Source of the DNA: Saccharicrinis sp963677245
Lineage (GTDB): Bacteria; Bacteroidota; Bacteroidia; Bacteroidales; Marinilabiliaceae
NCBI GenBank assembly: GCA_963677245.1
Contig: OY781921.1
Span: 1,984,001 to 2,048,000, forward strand
DNA: 64,000 nt
Reading direction: 5' to 3'
Shown in pieces: positions 1 to 6,313 of the stretch. Position 1 is the stretch's first letter, and every line of letters starts with the position of its first letter. The notes below the pieces were generated by a model, which saw only the letters and a list, made by a program, of their open reading frames with translations, did not search any database and was not told the origin of the DNA. Both the position numbers and the translations under genes were made by a program.

Positions 1-1014
1 TGCTAACATATTAGTGCTGAATCTGCTTTCCGGAACCAAAAAGATCTTCTCATTAGGACTAAAGTCCATTTCACAGCTAATTGACAAATAAACTAGTTTG
101 TGCAGTTTTATATTTACACCACTCATCAATCCAACCGTTTGATGGAATGGTTGAAAAAAATTGAGTCCCACAGAAAACTTAGGTCGAATAATAGATTTTG
201 GGTATATATACTCAAGCTGTAATGGTATCTTATAAATCGACTCTGAAGCCAGATCTGTTTTTGAATATAAAAGACCTGTTCTTAAATATAACTTTTCGCT
301 TAAACCGGGTAACCATATGTTAGTGATAAGACCTCCATTAGAAAAGTATTTACTTTTTGTCTCCTTAAAATTGATAAGACCTCCAACAATCTCCGGATCA
401 ATTGACAATAACGGGCGCTCTTTTTCAAATATGATACATTTTTCTCCATCGCAAACTGCATTATGGTAGTCCTCGGCAAGTTGAATTAGGTTATGATTTT
501 GCGGCGTTCTGATTCTTTTAATTCGTTTTTGCATATCAGGTGCATCCTGCATATAATATTTTAATACACCAAAATGCTTTGTTGATGAGTAAAAATACTG
601 TTCATCATCTTTATATTTGATTCCTTCTTCATAAGGAATTTCAGTTAATGCTACCTTTTCCTTATCCAGATAATATTGCTCTCCATCTAAATCACGCAAA
701 TAGTAAATACTAATCTTTCCCTTTATCAAATATTCCAAAAACACCATATTTGAATCAACTTCTTTTGATACATAGTACTTACTATCAATAAAACGATAAG
801 CCATAATATCATTAGGCGAATATTCTACAATTGTATTATCTGAGTTCTTGAACTTACAAACACTACTCATTAATATATCTCCTCGGTAATCTATTTCACC
901 ATATATTGTATCGCCTGCAATGCTTAAAATGTATCCTGGTCTAAAATCTGTCTGTGCTTTTAAAATACCTGTAAAGGCGATTAATCCAACAATAATAAGT
1001 CTAGTTAATTTCAT
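1..1014 (-). CDS. secreted hypothetical protein, 3' end outside window
   Basis: The reverse strand is open from an ATG at 1014 to the left edge, giving 338 residues with no stop, so the C-terminus lies outside the window. The N-terminus (MKLTRLIIVGLIAFTGILKAQ) is a clear signal peptide ending in AQ, so the protein is exported. The segment after it (GYILSIAGDTIYGEIDYRG, about residues 27-45) resembles a common Bacteroidota family of unknown function whose C-terminal part looks like a small outer-membrane beta-barrel. The visible C-terminal part here has alternating hydrophobic residues (LYLRTGLLYS, KFSVGLNFF) that fit this. The gene is the leftmost of a row of unrelated minus-strand genes. Its function is unknown. 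The coding call rests on a long open frame with a signal peptide. Confidence 0.75.
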   Translation of the reverse strand, partial: MKLTRLIIVGLIAFTGILKAQTDFRPGYILSIAGDTIYGEIDYRGDILMSSVCKFKNSDNTIVEYSPNDIMAYRFIDSKYYVSKEVDSNMVFLEYLIKGKISIYYLRDLDGEQYYLDKEKVALTEIPYEEGIKYKDDEQYFYSSTKHFGVLKYYMQDAPDMQKRIKRIRTPQNHNLIQLAEDYHNAVCDGEKCIIFEKERPLLSIDPEIVGGLINFKETKSKYFSNGGLITNIWLPGLSEKLYLRTGLLYSKTDLASESIYKIPLQLEYIYPKSIIRPKFSVGLNFFQPFHQTVGLMSGVNIKLHKLVYLSISCEMDFSPNEKIFLVPESRFSTNMLA

Positions 1015-1171
1015 GTTCTATTTTATACTATTTTTTTACTTGATGATTTTAGTTTTTAGGAAATGGTTTGATAAGAGCTTAGGTTTTGGGTTGTTTTCAT
1101 CTAAAATATAATTGATCAACCCCATGTGAAACCTCCATTGTGTTCATGCCGTGATTGCTACTTTCCTTTAT

Positions 1172-1720
1172 TTATTTTCTGTCTTTATCATTTCTTATAG
1201 AGATAAAATCAAAACCTAATTTGCTTTTATGCAAGCACAATTTAATGTGTTTCCCGATTGGTGTTTGATACCAATAACTCCTACTACATACTAGTCTAAA
1301 TGATTGACCTTCTAAGTCAACAATTAATGAATTAACCTCAGCTTGTCTAAATTTGCTATCTTGGCGATACTTATTAATCACCTGATAATATTCATATTTA
1401 TCAATTCCAGAAAGTTCTTCATTAATAAATGCAGATGACATTAATAGCAATCCTGCAAATCCAATTACAATACACATTGTGGGTACATGATAATCTTTTC
1501 TCATTCTATCATTAACTGCGATTATCGGCTTAAATTTTCTAGCAATCCAAATTCCTATGAGAACTCCAAGTCCACCGAAAATTATTCCAAATATGTATGG
1601 ATGATAATAATTTTCAACCTTATCAACCCCTATAACACCAGTTATTAGCCCTATAAAAAGAGATAAAGTTACCAGTATTCGAATCCAAAGTGGTGGTTTT
1701 TGCTCTCTTCTTTTATTCAT
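1172..1720 (-). CDS. hypothetical membrane protein
   Basis: This 182-residue protein has a basic N-terminus (MNKRREQKPP) followed by three hydrophobic segments, roughly residues 12-32, 42-60 and 81-100. A soluble C-terminal domain of about 80 residues follows. The pattern suggests an inner-membrane protein with its C-terminus on one face of the membrane. I recognise no family. It stands alone between the partial gene at the left edge and the GC-rich structured segment at 1764-1893, without tight spacing to either neighbour, so it is probably transcribed on its own. No catalytic motif is visible. Confidence 0.6.
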   Translation of the reverse strand: MNKRREQKPPLWIRILVTLSLFIGLITGVIGVDKVENYYHPYIFGIIFGGLGVLIGIWIARKFKPIIAVNDRMRKDYHVPTMCIVIGFAGLLLMSSAFINEELSGIDKYEYYQVINKYRQDSKFRQAEVNSLIVDLEGQSFRLVCSRSYWYQTPIGKHIKLCLHKSKLGFDFISIRNDKDRK

Positions 1721-1763
1721 TTTTATAGTTTCATTTATAAAATCAGACTGTTCATTAGGTTAC

Positions 1764-1893
1764 CCATAACGCACATTGCATGAGGTCGTGGCGGATTGAC
1801 GAGAGGAAATCTGTCTGACCGAGCAGAAGCACGCACAAGATGCGACTGTATCGAATCATCACGAACCTGCCATGCCTTATTACCACGTGTTGG
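1764..1893. repeat. GC-richer imperfect cruciform between accessory genes
   Basis: This intergenic segment is visibly richer in G and C than its surroundings and folds back on itself in nested arms. CCATAAC-GCAC (1764-1774) faces GTGTTGG (1887-1893), GCATG (1779-1783) faces CATGC (1871-1875), and GGTCGTG (1784-1790) faces CACGAACC (1860-1867). The layout of imperfect outer and inner boxes flanking a long variable centre resembles an integron attC site. The outer boxes do not match the strict RYYYAAC/GTTRRRY core, so I call it attC-like only by shape. The stop codon of the disrupted gene to its right (1880-1882) lies inside the arm. Confidence 0.4.
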
Positions 1894-2619
1894 TTGCTGT
1901 ATCTTCTTCAAATTCATAAAGGAAGTCAAGTTTAATTTTAACGGCATATTCTTTTCGAAATTCGTGAAATTTATTTTCATGAAAAGCATCATCTTTTTTC
2001 GCCTTTAATTTCGCATTTTCGTAATTAAGCCCAAAGAGCTCAATTGATTTCTGATCTCTTAGATTTTTAAACCTTTCTTCACAAAATCTATAAGCATTTA
2101 GTGTTTCAAAGAATTTACTATTTTCTTTTGGTTGTATGTAGATCAAGTTTTTTTCTTTAAACAAACTATCAATTACTTCAGCTAATCGATCATAGTTAAG
2201 TTTTTCATTTTTATAATTAATAACATTATTTCCAACAGATATCAAGTCGATATTCCAAGATTTTGATTTAGTAGTTTTTTTAAAGTGATTTTTCACTTCA
2301 TCAGGATAAGGAAAACCAATTTCAGTATAAAGAGAGTCATTAGGTTTATTAGTTACTAAATATGCGTAAGGTCTTAATATATTTTCTTTGAATTTATATA
2401 CAAATGAAGAAATATTCTTAGATATCTCAGTTGTATCAATTATTAATAGATAATGTAAATTTCTACAATTACTAGGTATTATTTTATAAGTAATTAAAGA
2501 ATCGCAATTTTGATTAAAAATATCATTTACTTTTTCAATTCTATTCTTCTTTTCAATTATTGTCCCTTTGTAGTATATTTCGCCATTGCTAAAGTAGAAT
2601 TCAACAAATTTCTTACTAA
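1880..2619 (-). pseudogene. 3' part of secreted-protein gene split by an IS
   Basis: This is the C-terminal part (about 246 residues) of a protein whose 5' end is cut off at the left end of the IS982 element. The reading frame continues a little into the IS as an artefact without an ATG. Removing the IS and one copy of the 7-bp duplication joins the fragment at 3659-3741 to this one in frame: ...NEIS then KKFVEFYF. That restores an exported protein of about 274 residues. The fragment is lysine- and asparagine-rich, has no motif I recognise, and ends within the structured segment at 1764-1893. Function unknown. The gene is almost certainly inactive as it stands. Confidence 0.8.
2613..2619. repeat. 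target-site duplication, left copy
   Basis: TTACTAA directly abuts the left inverted repeat and recurs at 3659-3665 on the other side of the element. Confidence 0.85.
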
Positions 2620-2695
2620 CCTGAGTTCGATTCTTAACTATTTTACAATCAATGAAATAAGGATACAATAATCTTTGAAATAATTGCAAATAAAA

Positions 2696-2751
2696 ATGGA
2701 TTTTACTAATTTAAAAGTCTGACAAACAAATAATTAGAAGTAAAATCCATG
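2696..2751 (+). promoter_or_regulatory. hairpin covering the transposase start codon
   Basis: ATGGATTTTACT (2696-2707) and AGTAAAATCCAT (2740-2751) are perfect 12-bp inverted repeats. The right arm ends on the transposase ATG (2749-2751). In RNA the start codon would be paired. Such a structure can keep transposase translation low, especially on transcripts entering from outside the element; that role is inferred from other insertion sequences. Confidence 0.6.
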
Positions 2752-3645
2752 TATTTAAGTAAAGATAAAATTACGGAAATTTTCGTTTTAGTTGATGAAT
2801 TTTGCATTGAATTTGAAAAAACAGTTACTAGGCATAGCTTGGGGAATAAACCCAAGAAAAAGCCTAGAATGAGCCATAGCGAAGTGATTACCATAATGAT
2901 TTTGTTTCATTTTGGAGCGTTTAAAAATTTAAAACATTTCTATTTGTTCTATGTAAAAGAACATTTACGGCAAGATTTTCCTAGAACCGTTTCTTACAAT
3001 CGGTTTGTTGAAATACTCCAACAAACAGCCTTACCCATGACCTTGTTTCTAAAAACATGTTGCCTGGGTGAATGCACTGGAATTTCTTATGTGGACTCAA
3101 CTCCTATCCGAGTTTGCAAAAACAAACGCATACCAAGACACAAGGTTTTTGAAGGCTTGGCACAAAGAGGAAAATCAACAATGGGCTACTTCTTTGGTTT
3201 TAAATTGCACTTTATCATAAATGATAAGGGAGAGATCCTAAATTTTGTAATTACTCCCGGAAATACAGACGACAGAGAGCCCCTGAAAAATCAAAAGTTT
3301 GTTGAAAAAATAAAAGGTAAACTATATGCCGATAAGGGGTATGTATCTAAAAAACTCACTGAAGTACTATTTATTGACGGACTCCACCTAATAACTTACA
3401 TTAGAAATAATATGCGTAATGTAATAATGGAAATGAAAGACAAGCTCTTGTTAAGAAAAAGGTCTGTGATAGAAACTATAAACGATGAACTTAAAAACAT
3501 ATGTTCTATTGAACATTCCAGACACAGGTCTTTTGAAAACTTTATTACTAATATGATTTCTGGTTTAATTGCTTATTCTTTTTTCCCAAAGAAACCTGCT
3601 ATCAAATATGATGTAATAAAAACTGATCAATTAGCTCTTTTTTAA
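2749..3645 (+). CDS. IS982-family transposase
   Basis: The 298-residue DDE transposase starts with the N-terminal pattern typical of IS982 (ITEIF, VDEFC, EFEK). Likely catalytic residues are D116 in ISYVDSTPI, D195 in LYADKGY and E242 in RSVIETINDELKN. The spacing and the RxxxE context fit the IS982/IS4-like superfamily. The length is about that of the family, and there is no frameshift or internal stop, so it is probably functional. It catalyses cut-and-paste or related movement of the 1039-bp element. The ATG at 2749 is embedded in a 12-bp hairpin. The gene runs opposite to all its neighbours, as expected for an insertion. Confidence 0.92.
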   Translation: MYLSKDKITEIFVLVDEFCIEFEKTVTRHSLGNKPKKKPRMSHSEVITIMILFHFGAFKNLKHFYLFYVKEHLRQDFPRTVSYNRFVEILQQTALPMTLFLKTCCLGECTGISYVDSTPIRVCKNKRIPRHKVFEGLAQRGKSTMGYFFGFKLHFIINDKGEILNFVITPGNTDDREPLKNQKFVEKIKGKLYADKGYVSKKLTEVLFIDGLHLITYIRNNMRNVIMEMKDKLLLRKRSVIETINDELKNICSIEHSRHRSFENFITNMISGLIAYSFFPKKPAIKYDVIKTDQLALF

Positions 3646-3658
3646 AATCGAACTCAGG

Positions 3659-3665
3659 TTACTAA
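3659..3665. repeat. target-site duplication, right copy
   Basis: This is the second copy of TTACTAA. Deleting the element plus one copy restores the host gene frame, which independently supports these boundaries. Confidence 0.85.
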
Positions 3666-3741
3666 TTTCATTTTGTTCACCAAAGCTAGAAACTCCTATT
3701 ATTGTAATCAATAGAAGAAATAAAAATAATAATTTTCTCAT
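3659..3741 (-). pseudogene. 5' part (signal peptide) of gene split by the IS
   Basis: The ATG at 3741 opens a typical signal peptide (MRKLLFLFLLLITIIGVSSF) followed by GEQNEIS, where the IS982 right end interrupts it. The continuation lies at 2619 and below. The frame can be extended upstream through the repeated promoter module, but a start at 3741 puts the signal peptide at the N-terminus and agrees with the predicted transcription start about 70 nt upstream. The remaining 27 residues would fuse to a short tail read from the IS, so no functional product is expected. Confidence 0.8.
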
Positions 3742-3771
3742 AGTGTCTTTCATTGATATTACAACCAACAA

Positions 3772-3882
3772 CACGATTAGCCTAATTGCGTTCATCGTTC
3801 TTTTTATGTTCACTTCCAAAAATAGAAATTATTCCGGTATTCAATCGTATTATAGAATTTTGCATTTGGTAATTAGATCTAG
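3772..3882 (-). promoter_or_regulatory. repeated promoter module, copy A
   Basis: This segment is near-identical to 5862-5971. It lies 31 nt upstream of the disrupted secreted-protein gene. On the minus strand it holds a Bacteroidota-type promoter: TTG at 3844-3842, a 17-nt spacer, and TATTTTTG (consensus TAnnTTTG) at 3824-3817. The conserved stretch extends beyond the promoter into a leader of about 70 nt, which contains a weakened version of the inverted repeat seen in copy B. The strength of conservation over non-coding DNA is seen directly; promoter activity is inferred. Confidence 0.65.
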
Positions 3883-3906
3883 CATGATGCGTATGGTAAT
3901 TTATTA

Positions 3907-3926
3907 TTTTTCGAAGTTTCGAAAAA
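3907..3926. terminator. palindrome downstream of the YdeI-family gene
   Basis: TTTTTCGAA-GT-TTCGAAAAA is a perfect inverted repeat about 50 nt past the stop of the gene ending at 3977. It may act as a weak terminator or as a binding site. There is no clear T-run beyond the stem, so termination is only a suggestion. Confidence 0.35.
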
Positions 3927-3976
3927 CCTAAACAGCACTGCATCCTTCATATTGTTTGTTATAAGCTGTATTTATT

Positions 3977-4558
3977 CTATCTAAATTGTTTAGGTTTCAT
4001 TTTAACACTTGCATTTTTAGCAATTTCTAAAATTCGTTTGTGTCTTGTTTCTTCTCTTTTCGCTGAAACAACCCAATACAATAAAATCTTTTTATCTGAC
4101 TTACTCAGGCTATCAAAATATTCCGTTGAACTTTTATAATTTGCCAATTCTTCTTTTAAATCATCCGGTATTATAAGGTCTTCAACTTCATCCAGAATAG
4201 TCCAAGAGCCATTTTCTTTTGCAACTTCAATGCTTTTGTAGCCCGCCTCCTTCATAAGTCCTTGATCAATTAAGCTTTTCACTTTATTCTTATTTACCTT
4301 TGACCAATTACTATTGGGTTTTCGCTTACAGAAGTATTGTTTATACTTCTCTGTGTCTATGGCTTTTTTTGTGCTATCAATCCATCCAAAACATAATGCT
4401 TCATCAACAGACTCAGACCAGCTTAAGTTATGGTCAGGAGATTTCTTTTTATATAAGATTAACCAAACAGCGTCTGTCTTAGTGTGGTTTTGTTTGAGCC
4501 ACTTTCTCCAATCATTTTTGTCAACAGGACAAAACTCATCTACATCTTTCAACTTCAA
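3977..4558 (-). CDS. YdeI/OmpD-associated (OmdA) family protein
   Basis: The 193-residue cytoplasmic protein matches the YdeI/OmdA family. Its N-terminal domain shows the characteristic WRKWLKQNHTKTDAVWLILYKK stretch and then SVDEALCFGWIDSTKK, with the conserved CFGWIDS motif. A central segment has KPNSNWSKVNKNKV, and a C-terminal helical part contains PDDLKEEL followed by a lysine-rich tail that includes ARKREETR-like residues. Members are linked to bacteriocin or antimicrobial peptide protection in some bacteria, but the biochemical activity is not established. It has its own intergenic regions on both sides and no obvious partner. A palindrome at 3907-3926 lies just downstream. Confidence 0.85.
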   Translation of the reverse strand: MKLKDVDEFCPVDKNDWRKWLKQNHTKTDAVWLILYKKKSPDHNLSWSESVDEALCFGWIDSTKKAIDTEKYKQYFCKRKPNSNWSKVNKNKVKSLIDQGLMKEAGYKSIEVAKENGSWTILDEVEDLIIPDDLKEELANYKSSTEYFDSLSKSDKKILLYWVVSAKREETRHKRILEIAKNASVKMKPKQFR

Positions 4559-4757
4559 TTTATATTTAATTGTGACTAAGATAGAATTTTACTTTTTGTA
4601 TTATGCTATAATATTGCTCGTTAGATATAAATTCACTACTGTCTTTTGCAAAACAGGTTCAAATAAAACTCAACGTTAAATATTTTCATTAAGTATTACC
4701 TTACTTAAATTCAGTACTATCCGCACAATGTTTTTTACCGCATGTTGTAAACCGTAG

Positions 4758-5828
4758 TTATTCTTCTATCCTATTTTTCCAATAATTAATCCATCTTGAT
4801 TTTTCATATTCCAAATCAATATTTGAAATTAGTTTCGGATAATACTCACTAAGTGTTTCTTTGCTTTTCTCATAGTCAGGTAGATTCTCTAATAAGTAAA
4901 ACGATAAAATGTGCCCAAGTTTATATTCTTGTTCAATCATGGTATAAAGTTTCTCCTCGGAATATTCATAATATCTTGATGAAAGAATTTTATCTATAGT
5001 TCGTACAAATGATTCACAAAGTAATGTCGTATCACTATTATAACTTCCTTTTAATTTTTCTTGTGATAACTTAACTAAATCATGAATTTTTAAATTGATA
5101 TTTGAATTATTCTTAACTATAGGATTAATAATTTTATGAAGTGATTCATGATAAAATGCACTTGGCCCAGGTTGACCATCTGATGGACCGCTAATAACCC
5201 AATAATCATTCCCATTTTCATTGCAGAATGCTGTAAAATATGACATTAGCGGAATATCTTGATAATAAAAATTACCTTTTGTACTATTGTAATAGTAGTT
5301 AGAATCTAGTTTGCAATAGTCTGTTATTTGTTTTAATGCTTGTTCTGCATAAGGTTTATATTGTAGATTAATTTCATAAAGTTCTCCTTCAAATTTATTC
5401 CAAAGTTCTTCAATATTCGCTTTGTCATAAAAATCAATTAGTATTGAGTCAAAACCCACAAACTTTTCAATATGTTCATTTTTACATGTATCACAGATTA
5501 ATCCAAATTCTGGAGGAAACTTTGAGTTTAATGCATATACACCGTAACCATAAAAATTACCTCCTCCTAATTTCTTATAATAATCATTAATTTCCTTTTT
5601 ATAATCATCTGTCAAAGTTGAATCGAGGTAATTTCTAACTTCAATTCTTATTGGATGCATAGAGTCATTCCAATCATGATTGTATCCTGCTGCATTCATG
5701 AACGCAAAACTTGTAAATAACCTAATATCAGGCTTAAAAATAAAAAATTCCTTATACGAATTTTCTTTGTTTACAGAACAAGAGATTACAAATAACGTAA
5801 TTAATAAAATGCTAATTAGTTTTTTCAT
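4758..5828 (-). CDS. lipoprotein with HExxH motif (possible DUF4932-type metallopeptidase)
   Basis: I start this gene at the ATG at 5828, which places a lipoprotein signal peptide at the N-terminus (MKKLISILLITLFVISC, lipidated Cys17); the frame extends further upstream only through the repeated promoter module. The 356-residue product has GPSAFYHESLHKIINPI, with H227-E228-x-x-H231, a zinc-peptidase-like HExxH motif. The motif context resembles DUF4932 proteins of Bacteroidota, a tentative family call. A third zinc ligand may be one of the downstream acidic residues such as those in TTLLCESFVR. It is probably membrane-anchored and faces the periplasm or cell surface. The gene is preceded by copy B of the promoter module (5862-5971) and is likely monocistronic. 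Confidence 0.7.
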   Translation of the reverse strand: MKKLISILLITLFVISCSVNKENSYKEFFIFKPDIRLFTSFAFMNAAGYNHDWNDSMHPIRIEVRNYLDSTLTDDYKKEINDYYKKLGGGNFYGYGVYALNSKFPPEFGLICDTCKNEHIEKFVGFDSILIDFYDKANIEELWNKFEGELYEINLQYKPYAEQALKQITDYCKLDSNYYYNSTKGNFYYQDIPLMSYFTAFCNENGNDYWVISGPSDGQPGPSAFYHESLHKIINPIVKNNSNINLKIHDLVKLSQEKLKGSYNSDTTLLCESFVRTIDKILSSRYYEYSEEKLYTMIEQEYKLGHILSFYLLENLPDYEKSKETLSEYYPKLISNIDLEYEKSRWINYWKNRIEE

Positions 5829-5861
5829 ATGAAGGGTATTTTTTCTATGGTTTACAAACAT

Positions 5862-5971
5862 CACGATAAACCCAATTGCGTTTATCGTTCTTTTATGTTC
5901 ACTTCCAAAAATAGAAATTATTCCGGTATTCAATCGTATTTTGGAACTTAGTATTCGGTAGTTAGAAATCA
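5862..5971 (-). promoter_or_regulatory. repeated promoter module, copy B
   Basis: This is near-identical to 3772-3882. It has the same minus-strand promoter: TTG at 5933-5931, a 17-nt spacer, and TATTTTTG at 5913-5906. It lies 34 nt upstream of the lipoprotein start at 5828. Its leader forms a perfect 9-bp hairpin, ACGATAAAC (5863-5871) with GTTTATCGT (5880-5888). Two unrelated genes thus share one promoter and leader block. Confidence 0.65.
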
Positions 5972-6038
5972 TTGGCCAGAAGAGGTTTTTTTCCTTCTTG
6001 TTTTACAAGTTATTCTTAAGAAAAATGCAGGGGTTCGT

Positions 6039-6173
6039 TACCCAAGGAGCTTGGGCTTATCTACCCAAGGTGCTTGGGCTTATCTACCCAAAGTGTTTGG
6101 GCTTATCTACCCAAGATGTTTGGGCTTACCTGCCCAAGGTGTTTGGGCTTACCTACCCAGGGTGTTTGGGTAG
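6039..6173. repeat. six tandem 23-bp units, each a mini-hairpin
   Basis: Units start at 6039, 6062, 6085, 6108, 6131 and 6154 (the last partial). Each contains CCCAAG-3 nt-CTTGGG or a variant. Unit 3 changes both arms together (CCCAAA with TTTGGG), which keeps the stem, while units 4-6 keep pairing mostly through G-T wobbles. The array lies in a non-coding gap between the lipoprotein promoter and the 3' end of a PL11 gene. Its function is unknown. Confidence 0.85.
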
Positions 6174-6222
6174 CTGCATAAGGTGGATTTTATATACAAT
6201 CATTAACGATGCCCCAAAACAA

Positions 6223-6251
6223 AAAGGTCGGAAGATAAACTCCCGACCTTT
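6223..6251 (-). terminator. terminator of the PL11 gene
   Basis: AAAGGTCGG (6223-6231) pairs with CCGACCTTT (6243-6251). On the minus strand the stem is followed by a T-rich run, a typical intrinsic terminator about 60 nt after the stop at 6314. It probably marks the end of the whole PUL transcript. Confidence 0.8.
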
Positions 6252-6313
6252 AACATGCCATATACGGAATTATAATTACTTATTGTTTAATGTATCTATT
6301 CAATTACTGCTTT

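Larger units (their letters stand above)
2620..3658 (+). mobile_element. complete IS982-family insertion sequence
   Basis: This 1039-bp element is bounded by perfect 13-bp terminal inverted repeats: CCTGAGTTCGATT at 2620-2632 and AATCGAACTCAGG at 3646-3658. It is flanked by a 7-bp direct repeat TTACTAA at 2613-2619 and 3659-3665, read as the target-site duplication. It carries one intact DDE transposase. Length, repeat structure and transposase all fit IS982. It interrupts a secreted-protein gene on the opposite strand. The intact ends, intact transposase and unmutated target duplication suggest a recent insertion. Confidence 0.9.
5829..6313. other. 485-bp gap: promoter module, hairpin array and terminator
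   Basis: No gene is supported in this gap. It contains the second promoter module (5862-5971), six tandem 23-bp units (6039-6173) and a terminator (6223-6251) for the PL11 gene. The open frame across the tandem array changes frame with each unit because 23 is not a multiple of three, so it is not coding. Confidence 0.7.

Noticed and set aside
1735..2008. Open frames on both strands over the GC-richer spacer
   Set aside because: They lie over the structured intergenic segment and the end of a disrupted gene, with no homology and no good start.
6039..6173. Tandem repeats as a possible CRISPR array
   Set aside because: The 23-bp units are directly joined with no unique spacers, and there are no cas genes.
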